64,000 nt of DNA from B30-G6 sp963701385 (lineage in GTDB: Bacteria > Desulfobacterota > Desulfobacteria > Desulfobacterales > B30-G6). Of the stretch, positions 17,578 through 25,755 are shown one piece after another. The position numbers and the translations under genes were made by a program. The stretch spans positions 434,001 to 498,000 of the forward strand of contig CAVOZW010000027.1 of NCBI GenBank assembly GCA_963701385.1, written 5' to 3'. The notes under the pieces were generated by a model. It was not told the origin of the DNA and searched no databases. It worked only from the letters and a program-made list of their open reading frames with translations. Within the stretch, counting starts at the first letter, position 1, and each line of letters starts with the position of its first letter.

Positions 17578-17813
17578 TCAGTGTTTGCAAGAATATTCTC
17601 CTATCGCAGGTTCAAATAAACCTGCGATCTATTAAATATGCCCCAGGTATAAACGATTAATTTTGCGTCACAGATCTGATAGCTGGCTTCCAAAATATCT
17701 TGGGTACATTTCGGGTCAATAAAAAGGACAGCATCCTTTGAAGATCGCACAATCACAAAACCATTGTTTCTTGACTCCCTGGCTTATACAGATAATGAAA
17801 TGGCCAAAATTTG

Positions 17814-18968
17814 CTACAATGCCTGTTGCAGGATTTTTAACAACTCCTTTTCGATCAGCTGAACAGGATTGCCGTTCATACTGCTTGCCACCTGGGCCTT
17901 TTCGACCAATAGTGGAAAGTCAGCTTCCGTTATTTTATATTTCGATAGGGGCGGCAGTTTTAGGCGTGAGCAGATATTCCGGACCCAATTGATTCCATCG
18001 GAAGGCTCGGCTACCTTCTTTCCAGTCACAATCTGGGCAACCTCTCGGTAGCGAGTCAGTGAAAACGATTCTGGCTTACGCATCTGCAGTGCTTTTATGT
18101 TCATTTCCATCACAAAAGGCAGAAGTCGGCCGCAAATAGCACCATGAGGGGCTTTGAACATTCCCCCCAGCGGACCGGCAATGCCGTGCACCGCACCGAG
18201 TTTCGCATTGGCCAAGGCCAATCCACCGAAAAGACTTGCCAGGCTCATTGCTTCACGTGCCTTGGTATCACCGCCATCTTCAAATACACGAACTAATGCG
18301 TGCGCGGCGAGACGCAGGCCTTCGCGACAGATTCCGTCAGTTAAAGGATTGGCCTTATTGGAAACAAACGCCTCCAGAAGCTGGGTAAAGGCATCCAGAC
18401 CTGTGCTGGCGGTGATGGGCGGTGGCATGGTATAGGTTAGTTCCGGATCAACGACCGCCCATCGAGGAAGCATGAGCGGACTGCGCATGCTCACCTTTAC
18501 ACGGTGTTCCGGAGACTCCAGCACGGAATTACGAGTCACCTCAGCCCCCGTTCCAGCGGTGGTTGGAACGGCAACATAGGGGGCAGGCATCTTCTCTATG
18601 GGTTTTCCCTTGCCGATTACTTCCAGATAATCCAGCAGTTTACCCTTATTGGTGAGCAGAGCGGCAATAACCTTGCCGGTATCTATGACACTTCCGCCAC
18701 CGATACCGATAACCCAATCGCAGGCAGCTTCGCGCGCCTTTTGAGCTCCGACCAGGGCTATTTCAGTTGTCGGTTCTCCCGGCACACTGAAAATAATTGA
18801 CCCAATCCTCTGCTCGGACAGCTGTTCGAGTATGATGCCAGCCCGCTCTGGACTGCGGCCCGTTACGACCATTGCCCGCCGTCCCAGGGTCTGGGCAAAA
18901 GCGCCGATTTCCCGTGCCTTTCCTGCCCCAAAAATAATTTGCGTAGCCGTCGAAAATTCGAATTGCAT
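17814..18968 (-). CDS. Iron-containing (type III) alcohol dehydrogenase
   Basis: The protein has 384 residues with the Fe-ADH layout: an N-terminal NAD(P)-binding alpha/beta domain (GRRAMVVTGRSPERAG, GIGGGSVIDTGKVIA, VPTTAGTGAEVTRNSVL) and an all-helical metal domain. The metal ligands are Asp in GLDAFTQLLEAF, His in GAVHGIAGPLGG and His in KAPHGAICG. The usual fourth ligand (DALTH) is Gln here, as in a subgroup of the family. It would interconvert an alcohol and an aldehyde or ketone, or reduce a maleylacetate-like substrate. It follows a monooxygenase-like gene by 16 bases, so the two are co-transcribed. Confidence 0.93.
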   Translation of the reverse strand: MQFEFSTATQIIFGAGKAREIGAFAQTLGRRAMVVTGRSPERAGIILEQLSEQRIGSIIFSVPGEPTTEIALVGAQKAREAACDWVIGIGGGSVIDTGKVIAALLTNKGKLLDYLEVIGKGKPIEKMPAPYVAVPTTAGTGAEVTRNSVLESPEHRVKVSMRSPLMLPRWAVVDPELTYTMPPPITASTGLDAFTQLLEAFVSNKANPLTDGICREGLRLAAHALVRVFEDGGDTKAREAMSLASLFGGLALANAKLGAVHGIAGPLGGMFKAPHGAICGRLLPFVMEMNIKALQMRKPESFSLTRYREVAQIVTGKKVAEPSDGINWVRNICSRLKLPPLSKYKITEADFPLLVEKAQVASSMNGNPVQLIEKELLKILQQAL

Positions 18969-18984
18969 GCTTTGCTGTCCTTTT

Positions 18985-19293
18985 TTACCCCCAGCCGTTT
19001 TCGTCTGGAAAAATGTTATGGTATTTGATGGCTCGGCGTGGCTCCGCCATCATATCTTCTACTATGTCGCGCCATTTCTGATAATGCTGTGTTTCCTTGT
19101 GGCGGGCTGGATCATTTTCCCTCCGATAGACTTCAAGCAAAACAAATTGGCTGGGATCATCCTTTTGTTGAATGACATCAAATCGAGCGATTCCGGGTTC
19201 TTTGACACTATTGCTTGCGTTTTCCATCGAGGCGGATTTAAATTCCTCCACATTATCCGGCTTTACATGCACAAAAACATGTACGATAAACAT
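18985..19293 (-). CDS. Antibiotic-biosynthesis-monooxygenase (ABM) fold protein, LsrG/YgiN-like
   Basis: The 102-residue protein is one ferredoxin-like ABM domain: FIVHVFVHVKPDNVEEFKSA, EPGIARFDVIQ, FVLLEVYRRENDPARHKETQ and HYQKWRDIVEDMM. Relatives act on quinols or degrade small hydroxy-ketones such as phospho-AI-2, often cofactor-free. A plus-strand CTACCTCC just after the start corresponds to a GGAGG ribosome site. It is the first gene of a two-gene unit with the Fe-alcohol dehydrogenase. Confidence 0.88.
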   Translation of the reverse strand: MFIVHVFVHVKPDNVEEFKSASMENASNSVKEPGIARFDVIQQKDDPSQFVLLEVYRRENDPARHKETQHYQKWRDIVEDMMAEPRRAIKYHNIFPDENGWG

Positions 19294-19308
19294 GGTTGCT
19301 ACCTCCTT

Positions 19309-19440
19309 TCCGGACTATGCTGGGTCCATGCTGAACGTGGCATCCAGAAAATCGTCGGATTTAATGATCATCAGAACCAACTCCTCGAAAAAGCCAGAGC
19401 TGATATCTGGCAATTTTACAGAGATCTTAAAAAATATTGA
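19309..19440 (+). mobile_element. IS66-type transposase fragment
   Basis: The frame contains GLCWVHAERGIQKIVGFNDH and ADIWQFYRDLKKY. This matches the conserved CWxHAER...L...IW.fY.DLkaY stretch of IS66 transposases. Only about 44 codons are recognisable; no ends or other IS66 genes are visible. Confidence 0.55.
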
Positions 19441-19712
19441 ATACCAGAACAAGTATCCTCCTCTTGCCGAAATTATGGAATCCCAAATGGAGCAACCCGT
19501 TGGATAGGTGCGCCCTTACCCCTGACTTATTGAGAAGTTACCGTTTGTCAGAATAACGTTCCGAAACTGCTACGGCAAATAACGTTAAACAGCCGCTCGA
19601 ACTTGCCAATAAGCGTACGTAAAGAAAACCAGCGCAAAAAAATTAAAATACGTTTGGCTGGACAACAGCGCCTGAGTACTATAAATCCAATCCAACCTTG
19701 TTCAATATTTTG
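19441..19712. other. Intergenic region, nothing recognised
   Basis: About 270 bases between the IS66 scrap and the end of the aldo/keto reductase gene. The two ACGTTAT/ATAACGTT segments at 19550-19595 form a loose inverted repeat but no terminator. Confidence 0.4.
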
Positions 19713-20582
19713 TCATACCTCAATAAATAGACGCTTCACATTTTTTAAATCGTCAGAGGAAAGCTCAAAATCAAAAACGTTTAGGTCTTCTTTCATATGC
19801 TGTTCAGAGCATGTTCCTGTAAGGGGAACGATAGCAGATTGGTTGAGATATCGAAAGAAGGTTTGGGCTTCGGTTTTTTTATGCTTTTGGGCGATGTTTT
19901 TAATGGTATTGCTGTATAGTATATGAGGGTTGGCTGTGAGGGTCCAAAAACTCTGATAAATGACGCCATTCTTGGAGCACCAATTACGCAAGTCTCTATC
20001 GTATCCGGTTTGCTGATAAAACCGGTTTTGCACAATTGCCGGCTTCACATTGGCATCAGCATAGAGTTGTTCCATAACTTCAATACTGTAACAGTTACTG
20101 ATTCCCAACTGACGAGTGCCACCAGCCTTTTGAAGCGCTTCCATTGCAGCCCATGCCTTCATCAAACGTGTATGGGGTGATATTGGTGAATGAAGGATAA
20201 GAGAGTCTACATATTGAGTTTGGAGGTTTTTCGTCGAAACCTCAAAAGATTGGGTAACCTGCGACGCTATAGGAGCTTTCTGATCGTAAGGCACTTTTCT
20301 CGGATCTTGACCGTCAAGTGGGGTAAATTTGGTCTGTACAAAAAGGGCTTCGCGTTTGATACCACAGCCATATAGTCTTTGAAGCGCCACCCCTACCAGT
20401 TCTTCATTGTAGTGCTTCGGTTGGCAGGCGGTATCAATTCCTTTGAATCCTGTTTGGATGGCCTTCACAACCAAATCTGCGGTATGCTCTTTTTTCCAGG
20501 CCGTACCGTAAATAATCCATGGCATTTTCACGCCTGCTGCAGTTGTAACAAATTTCTGATCTTTCATTTTTTCGGGTTCCAA
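19713..20582 (-). CDS. Aldo/keto reductase
   Basis: This 289-residue TIM-barrel oxidoreductase has the AKR catalytic tetrad: Asp in FKGIDTA, Tyr in QPKHYNEELVG, Lys in LFVQTKF and His in DSLILHSP. NADPH-binding segments follow (LGISNCYSIEVMEQLY, VQNRFYQQ). It would reduce a carbonyl in the cytoplasm; the substrate is not evident. It stands alone, convergent or tandem with broken neighbours. The first methionine gives MEPEKMKDQKF; Met-6 is also possible. Confidence 0.92.
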   Translation of the reverse strand: MEPEKMKDQKFVTTAAGVKMPWIIYGTAWKKEHTADLVVKAIQTGFKGIDTACQPKHYNEELVGVALQRLYGCGIKREALFVQTKFTPLDGQDPRKVPYDQKAPIASQVTQSFEVSTKNLQTQYVDSLILHSPISPHTRLMKAWAAMEALQKAGGTRQLGISNCYSIEVMEQLYADANVKPAIVQNRFYQQTGYDRDLRNWCSKNGVIYQSFWTLTANPHILYSNTIKNIAQKHKKTEAQTFFRYLNQSAIVPLTGTCSEQHMKEDLNVFDFELSSDDLKNVKRLFIEV

Positions 20583-20617
20583 TGATTAAGGATAACGTTT
20601 GAACTCAGCGGCTCATA

Positions 20618-20855
20618 GGGGTTGCAGGTGATCACGTTCTGGACAATATCTCTGCCCTGGATCAGGACCTCTACCACAGCTTTTTCGGTTTAAATCGTCT
20701 CGCACGGGAGTTAATGAAGATCGATGGAGCCAAGTATTCAAAAAAAATTCCATGAAAAAATCGACGCTCTCTTAGCCGGCCAGAAAGAGTCCCGTGATGA
20801 ACTTGTTTTCAAACAGTTGTGGTCAAAACACCAAACGGATGAGCAGCAGGGATAA
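20618..20855 (+). pseudogene. Possible frameshifted small protein
   Basis: Two adjacent frames look protein-like. The first (20618-20755) reads ALDQDLYHSFFGLNRLAREL before stopping. The second (ATG 20724 to TAA 20855) reads KIDALLAGQKESRDELVFKQ. They could be one gene with a frameshift near 20740. No family is recognised and the second frame overlaps the end of the gene on the other strand. Confidence 0.3.
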
Positions 20856-21068
20856 AATCAATAAAGCAACCCCCACAATAATGAGGATCCACCCGATACG
20901 AGCCGGGTCGCCCTCCACATTTGGCTCTCTTTTACCGGACTTTTTTTTAGGTTTTGAATACAGCGCCTCCACTTCTTTCCGGGTCAGATAATCCATATCC
21001 CAATGCGTGGTATGGCGGTCTTTGGCCTGTTCTTTATATATTCGGATCTTTTTATCTTTTTTTCCCAT
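20823..21068 (-). CDS. Small single-pass membrane protein
   Basis: The 81-residue protein has a charged N-terminal half (KKDKKIRIYKEQAKDR, then KPKKKSGKREPN) and a C-terminal transmembrane helix (residues about 59-79, GWILIIVGVALLILSLLLIR). The charge pattern predicts a cytoplasmic N-terminus. The ribosome site is weak. The family is not recognised, but the clear membrane helix argues against a chance frame. Confidence 0.6.
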   Translation of the reverse strand: MGKKDKKIRIYKEQAKDRHTTHWDMDYLTRKEVEALYSKPKKKSGKREPNVEGDPARIGWILIIVGVALLILSLLLIRLVF

Positions 21069-21632
21069 TTTACATAATAATGATATCCGAGGGTTAGATT
21101 TTCATGATGGGACTGATAATGACAGCTGCCATCGCAAAGGACTTTTTTCATCCAATGGATATTACCTAAGCCTTTATGTCACGTGTTAGCGATGAATTAA
21201 ACACTTAGTTGCACAGGATGTCAGCTCATCCCAAATAGCCTTGACAGGGCTCTGAATTTATTAAATTGTATTTTCTATAATCAACGACCGTGTTTATGCC
21301 CATTGTTTTATGATTGTATGGCAACATTGTCTCATAGCCGATGGACAATTCAAAATCAAGATCATTAGCTCAAAAATGCGCGAACTCCTCTTGTCCTGAT
21401 CAACAGATGGATTGAAGTCGCTAAGTCATTTGTTGCTCGGTGCTGCTGTACCGTCTGCACTTAGTACATCACACGCCGATAACAAAAGACAGGTTGCGAA
21501 CAGCGGCATACACCTTGTCCGAAAATTCGTTTACATCTGCTTTCACGGCACTATGTTATGCATTATCGTATATTAAATGCCAAACCGATGTGAGCCTTTT
21601 GTTAATGGAATAGACAGAGTAGGTATCTGATC
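21069..21632. other. Long intergenic region, nothing recognised
   Basis: About 560 bases without a credible gene. A TTGACA at 21241 is not followed by a well-spaced -10 box. In view of the surrounding truncations this is probably decayed sequence inside the island. Confidence 0.4.
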
Positions 21633-22082
21633 ATGATCCGCACTTTCACAGTCACCATTATGAGCATACTGATTTCGTCGAGTGGCGCAGCGAGTGAAAA
21701 AAACAGGGTTGAATTGGGTGATTATTTGTGGAAAAAACGCCCCCTTCTCCTGTTTGCGCCATCGCCAAACAGCCCCATGTACCGATCAGTCCCAGACAGC
21801 CTGTCTGCCCATATTGACCAAATCCACAATCGCCATATGGTGATCATTGAAGTGTTCCAAAATGGTCTGGTCCGTATCGATGGGAAATCAAACAGCCGGC
21901 ATACAGCGGAATCTTTTCGGCAGCAGTTTTCTACTAAGGAGGGCGAGTTGACAGCAATACTCGTGGGTAAGGATGGGGGACTCAAACTCCGGCAGAACGG
22001 CAGCCTTGATCTGGGTAAAATCTTTTCCCTCATCGACACGATGCCGATGCGACAACAGGAAATGCGAAAGAGCGTTGAATGA
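21633..22082 (+). CDS. DUF4174 domain protein
   Basis: The 149-residue protein begins with a short signal-like segment (residues 1-20, ending SGAASE) and continues with the DUF4174 pattern: LGDYLWKKRPLLLFAPSPNS, then MVIIEVFQNGLVRIDG and AILVGKDGGLKLR. The family is thioredoxin-fold-like, periplasmic and without known activity. Its stop overlaps the next start by four bases, so the two genes form an operon. Confidence 0.8.
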   Translation: MIRTFTVTIMSILISSSGAASEKNRVELGDYLWKKRPLLLFAPSPNSPMYRSVPDSLSAHIDQIHNRHMVIIEVFQNGLVRIDGKSNSRHTAESFRQQFSTKEGELTAILVGKDGGLKLRQNGSLDLGKIFSLIDTMPMRQQEMRKSVE

Positions 22083-22549
22083 GACTTTGTCGTCTGAAAC
22101 GGATTCAAAATTTACCTGTCTCTCAAGAAAAAGCGTGGCGGTTTTTTTCTAACCCGATCAATCTGCCGGAAATCACGCCCCCTTGGCTCAGTTTCAGATT
22201 GACACAAACGGTGCCGAGCAGGATCCATGCTGGAATGCTAATCTCTTACCACCTGAAACCGCTTCTTGGTCTACCCGTCACATGGATTTCGGAAATAACC
22301 CATGTGTACGAGCCTGATTATTTTATTGACGAGCAGCGCTTCGGCCCCTACAAATTCTGGCAACACCAGCATTTATTTGAAGCTGTCGGCACCGGGACGC
22401 AGGTGAGAGATATCATCCACTATGCAATCGGTTACGGAATTCTGGGTAGGCTGGTACAGCGCTTCATTGTGTCGCCGCGATTGTACGACATATTCGACTA
22501 CCGACATGAAAAATTAAAACAGATGTTTCGCGACTGCCCGGTAAAATAG
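22079..22549 (+). CDS. SRPBCC family protein
   Basis: The 156-residue protein shows the SRPBCC/polyketide-cyclase-like pattern of ligand-binding START-type folds: VSQEKAWRFFSNPINLPEIT, PSRIHAGMLISYHLKPLLG, FIDEQRFGPYKFWQHQHLFE and VRDIIHYAIGYGILGRL. In other bacteria such genes sit beside FAD-dependent oxidoreductase and photolyase genes. Here a truncated FAD oxidoreductase gene converges on its 3' end, which fits a shrunken version of that neighbourhood. Confidence 0.85.
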   Translation: MRLCRLKRIQNLPVSQEKAWRFFSNPINLPEITPPWLSFRLTQTVPSRIHAGMLISYHLKPLLGLPVTWISEITHVYEPDYFIDEQRFGPYKFWQHQHLFEAVGTGTQVRDIIHYAIGYGILGRLVQRFIVSPRLYDIFDYRHEKLKQMFRDCPVK

Positions 22550-22926
22550 GCAAACGATATTCGATCCATCAGGGTTCCTATCGGTGCTATAAGCGTACTA
22601 AAAAAATCCTTGAAACGACGACTGGGATCGGAAATACGATAAAACTTGCTCCCGATTCGAATCATCATTCCCGGTGCAAATGGTTTAAGAGCAAGACGGT
22701 CGAAGTCCAGCATACGTTGGGCTTCGGGATACGCGGTTTGCAGCACCTGGAATCCGTAGTTCAATCTAAACCCGTCCACGTTTTCGGTTTTAAGTCGTCC
22801 GCCGATTTTACCTCCTGCTTCCAAGAGGAGAAAAGAAATATTTTCTTTCATAAGCCGCCGGGCGCAGGACAAACCGGCTATACCGGCACCGACGATAATG
22901 ACATCCGCATCTACAGAGGATCCCAT
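22498..22926 (-). pseudogene. FAD-dependent oxidoreductase, truncated at the C-terminus
   Basis: The start at 22926 follows AAGGAGGGTAAC. The protein has the N-terminal Rossmann motif VIIVGAGIAGLSCARRL and LLLEAGGKIGGRLKT of protoporphyrinogen-oxidase-like amine oxidases, which are normally about 420-450 residues. After FFSTLIAPIGTLMDRI (near 22560) homology stops, and the frame ends at 22498 inside the 3' end of the convergent SRPBCC gene, giving only 142 codons. The substrate domain and the second FAD segment are lost. Confidence 0.85.
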
Positions 22927-23050
22927 GTTACCCTCCTTGTATGAATTGTAAGTTTGTTTGTCATGTTTTCTCAATACAATGGCCGATAAACATTTGTACA
23001 GCGGCAAAACGTGTCCGGTCCATATGGATTGGAGGGTGCAGCATGTTTGA

Positions 23051-23470
23051 TCAGGGCTGTGGTTTCAATAGCGCCTCGAGAATTATATCGCTGCCCTCAG
23101 CATCTTTTCCAGTCACCAGCGTATTGAGACCTTCTTCAAACCTTTGCGGGTTATGTTGTTGATCGATTTGCATGAGCTCTCGGACCTGACGGTTCAGGGA
23201 GACAAATTCGCGATAAATAATTTGATAGTCAGAGAAGAAGTGCCGCATGTATTCGATCAATTCACCATCGAGTTCGATGAGATCGTCCGTTGCAGTGTGC
23301 TCTGGAAGTCCCTTCAATTTAACGATATTCAGGTAAGCGGAATAGAACACCTTGTAGATATTATGGATCTTGATTTGGGCGGATTCAGGCAGATTCGTGA
23401 TATTTCCCAGGTGATAATCAATAGCAGCTGGAATAATGGTTTCAATGGTTTCCATATCCATGTTGTTCAT
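23051..23470 (-). CDS. Hypothetical protein
   Basis: A 139-residue, mostly helical, acidic protein (ETIETIIPAAIDYHLGNITN, LIEYMRHFFSDYQIIYREF). The start at 23470 is chosen over the longer frame to 23581 because AGGAAGG lies just upstream and because it avoids overlap with the preceding gene. No family is recognised. It is the last gene of a minus-strand run with the next two entries. Confidence 0.6.
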   Translation of the reverse strand: MNNMDMETIETIIPAAIDYHLGNITNLPESAQIKIHNIYKVFYSAYLNIVKLKGLPEHTATDDLIELDGELIEYMRHFFSDYQIIYREFVSLNRQVRELMQIDQQHNPQRFEEGLNTLVTGKDAEGSDIILEALLKPQP

Positions 23471-23535
23471 CTTGCAGCCTTCCTTTTCGAGTGTCCCGCC
23501 AAAGTTTCCGCTTTTCGAGGATGACGAGCCATGGT

Positions 23536-24069
23536 TCATCGAAGATGTGTTTGAACGACGCCTTCGATCGCTGCCAGACACTCATCCAGAGAACCATAGA
23601 CGTAACCCGCCAATAACGCACCCTCTTCATAAACATCGACAGCAGGTGTATATGGCGGGTGGGCCAAGAGGACATTAATTATGATTGAATGGGATGAAAG
23701 CCGCGAAAACAATAGCACGCCATCATCCCTCGGTGTGGATTCCTGCACCGGAATTTCCAAACCCTGATTGGAATACATAAGCTGGTTGCGAACGCTAGAC
23801 GGTAAGTAGACACCGCAAGCACTATCAGGGACATGGACACGATTGAAAATATGTTGAAACTGTTGCTTTTCTTGAGGGGAAAGATGTTGAAAGGTAATGA
23901 TTTGCGCCGGCATCAGGTAAGAACGCATCGAATTTAGGAGATCACTCAGCAACGCGTGCCAGCCACCCAGCAGTTCATTTTGACCGACTCCCGTGCGATG
24001 GGATATGGTTTCTGCCACAGATGATTGGTTGTTTTTCCATTTTTCTGCCATTTGTAACTTCATGTGCAA
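23536..24069 (-). CDS. Hypothetical protein
   Basis: The 177-residue soluble protein has helices in its first half (LLGGWHALLSDLLNSMRSYL) and a more beta-like second half (GVLLFSRLSSHSIIINVLLA, VDVYEEGALLAGYVYGSLDE). I do not recognise a domain. It follows aprB by 92 bases on the same strand and precedes another unknown gene, so all three may be co-transcribed. Confidence 0.55.
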   Translation of the reverse strand: MHMKLQMAEKWKNNQSSVAETISHRTGVGQNELLGGWHALLSDLLNSMRSYLMPAQIITFQHLSPQEKQQFQHIFNRVHVPDSACGVYLPSSVRNQLMYSNQGLEIPVQESTPRDDGVLLFSRLSSHSIIINVLLAHPPYTPAVDVYEEGALLAGYVYGSLDECLAAIEGVVQTHLR

Positions 24070-24160
24070 CGGTTTTCAATTTAGCATGATTAGGGAACCG
24101 CAGGTACATAACGGTTCCCCTTATCAGACTTTTCAGGTTAGATCGATCTTTAGACCAGGC

Positions 24161-24601
24161 TTAACTGACCACTTCGCTGGGTCGCGGAATAGCATACCCA
24201 TCGGCTTCCTCTGTGCTCAGCAAGTCGTTCTCTATATCCTGGCCTTTCAGGTCTTCATATGCGTTGGCCGCTCCTTCAGCAGTCGTGCGAATAGGGAACT
24301 TAAAGCGTTTGATGGTTCCGTTACGGAACTTACACGTCCACATCACATCCTCGGTTCCCAACATGGGCATGACACTGCTGCCGAGTGGCACAAAGTCAGA
24401 ATACCCTCTAACCTCGATGGCTTGCGTCGGGCAGATCTTGACACACGAAAAGCACTCCCAACATTGGTCCGGTTCCTGATTGTAGGCCTTCATTTTATTG
24501 GGTTCCAGGACCATCAAATCGTTGGGGCATATGTACATGCACGCGGTCTTGTCGCCGCCTTTACAGCCATCACACTTTTCTGAAATGACGAAACTTGGCA
24601 T
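24161..24601 (-). CDS. aprB: Adenylylsulfate reductase subunit beta (without an adjacent alpha subunit)
   Basis: The 146-residue protein matches AprB along its length. Two [4Fe-4S] motifs are visible: EKCDGCKGGDKTACMYICPNDL (residues about 8-29) and DQCWECFSCVKICPTQAIEVRG (about 43-64). The following strand FVPLGSSVMPMLGTEDVMW and the tail (FKFPIRTTAEGAANAYEDLK) normally wrap around AprA. In dissimilatory sulfate reducers AprAB reduces APS to sulfite in the cytoplasm, and aprB is followed directly by aprA. Here the next gene on the strand is unrelated. All eight cluster cysteines are retained, so this looks like an intact extra copy within the ssrA island. Confidence 0.92.
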   Translation of the reverse strand: MPSFVISEKCDGCKGGDKTACMYICPNDLMVLEPNKMKAYNQEPDQCWECFSCVKICPTQAIEVRGYSDFVPLGSSVMPMLGTEDVMWTCKFRNGTIKRFKFPIRTTAEGAANAYEDLKGQDIENDLLSTEEADGYAIPRPSEVVS

Positions 24602-24639
24602 TTAATATCTCCAAATTTGGGTTACGTAATAGGCGCCTG

Positions 24640-24847
24640 TCAGATGTATAGGAAGGCCACCATATTCTGAATGGCACCACAAGTGATGCCGAACAGCATC
24701 AGGTACATCATATGTATCACCTTGTGGCATGTCAAATCGAATGGATCGAAAAGATAACGGTCAGATAGAATTCAGTATGTCCCACCATTTTTTGAAATAT
24801 TTGGGGCCAAATTGCGTTCCAATGCTCACTCCGGACTTTTTGGTCAT
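24640..24847 (-). pseudogene. Small membrane protein gene with a frameshift, upstream of aprB
   Basis: An ATG at 24847 preceded by GGAGA opens a frame (VSIGTQFGPKYFKKWWDILN) that stops near 24758. The adjacent frame continues without a break as DRYLFDPFDLTCHKVIHMMY and then a transmembrane-like helix ending at 24640. Together they would make a protein of about 69 residues with one membrane helix, needing one base change to restore the frame. I do not recognise the family. Its position suggests it belonged with aprB. Confidence 0.45.
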
Positions 24848-24919
24848 ATGGTTTAATCTCCAGTCTTCCCCGGGGGCTTCCTAATATGCATTTTTTTCGG
24901 CATGTGAAGGGTATCAGCG

Positions 24920-25228
24920 GTGTTACAGCAGAAGCGAAGTTTGGATCGAGGTATTTATAAATATTGGAAAAAAGCCTGTTGTGAGCTCAATGTGGAAGGA
25001 GTAGATCTTTATGGCGGCACACGCCATTCTACTGTGACGGCACTAAGTGAGCATTTTACACCGGAGGAAGTCAAAGGTGCAACAGGACATACATCGAAAG
25101 CTTTTGAACGATATTTTCAGAATAGACAAGCCAGAGCAAAGAAGGTTACAGCAAAAATCAAGACTCTCAAGTCTAATCAACATCTCAACAACATTGTTGA
25201 CCTACCTAAAAAGGCAAAAGCCATTTAA
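24920..25228 (+). pseudogene. Tyrosine recombinase (integrase), C-terminal fragment
   Basis: Only the last about 100 residues are present: YKYWKKACCELNVEGVDLYG, TRHSTVTALSEHFTPEEVKG, ATGHTSKAFERYFQ. These contain the RHS box, the GH box and the catalytic Tyr (ERYF) of phage-type integrases, but the first catalytic Arg and the DNA-binding domain are missing. The frame begins at an internal GTG. It ends 16 bases from the 3' end of ssrA, the normal place for the integrase of an ssrA-targeting element. Confidence 0.85.
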
Positions 25229-25239
25229 TTTTATATAGT

Positions 25240-25268
25240 TAAATGGTGGAGGCGGCGGGAGTCGAACC
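25240..25268 (+). repeat. Attachment site in the ssrA 3' end (integrase-proximal boundary)
   Basis: The 29 bases cover the acceptor stem, CCA and T-arm of tmRNA and are repeated exactly at 15174-15202. Confidence 0.75.
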
Positions 25269-25595
25269 CGCGTCCGAAAATAATCCACCGTGGCATCTAC
25301 ATGCTTGTCTCGATATTTGGTGTTCGCCGTTTCAAGTCTCCATCGAGCGGGATGCTTAAAAGACTATCCTGTTAAAATTTCGCCAGTCTGGTAACAGGAT
25401 TAACAGTCCGGCTATCCTGCAAGTCGACGCCCTATCCGGATTAGCAGGAATGGTCCGGTAGAACGCTAGCCTTAAGCGGCTAGAGCGTAGTTATAATCGT
25501 CTGCGATTACATTAAGTTCCGTCGTTTTTACGAGCTGACAGATGCTCGGCATGCAACCAGAGTTTCTTTATCCCCGTCGAAGCCGTTTCGCCCCC
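25244..25595 (-). ncRNA. ssrA: tmRNA
   Basis: On the minus strand the RNA begins GGGGGCGAAACGGCTTCGAC and ends with a T-arm GGGTTCGACTCCCGCC followed by CTCCACCA, so the CCA is encoded. The tag reading frame ends DDYNYALAA and a TAA at 25474-25472. The AA-terminal tag is the ClpXP/ClpAP degron. tmRNA with SmpB rescues stalled ribosomes. The one-piece form is standard for Desulfobacterota. The 3' end serves as the attachment site of the island to its left. Confidence 0.95.
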
Positions 25596-25755
25596 AATAC
25601 TCTCAAAGAACAATAAAATTGCTGCGCAATTTTATGAAACGCGGCTGACGCCGCTCATTTACCTATGGAAAGGTCAGACTCAAGGTAATCAGGATTGGGG
25701 TGATTGTCAAACAGGAATAGAATCACCTGAAAATAAGGCGAAACCCCCTCGAAGC

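Larger units (their letters stand above)
15174..25268. mobile_element. Probable decayed genomic island in the 3' end of ssrA
   Basis: A 29-bp sequence from the tmRNA 3' end occurs as direct repeats at 15174-15202 and 25240-25268. An integrase C-terminal fragment lies against the intact ssrA copy, the usual geometry for elements that use ssrA as attB. The 10.1 kb between them contains an abortive-infection type toxin-antitoxin pair at the far end, an IS66 fragment, and several truncated genes. The integrase is not functional, so the element is fixed. Similar contents could also arise by piecemeal insertion, so the exact outline is an inference. Confidence 0.6.
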
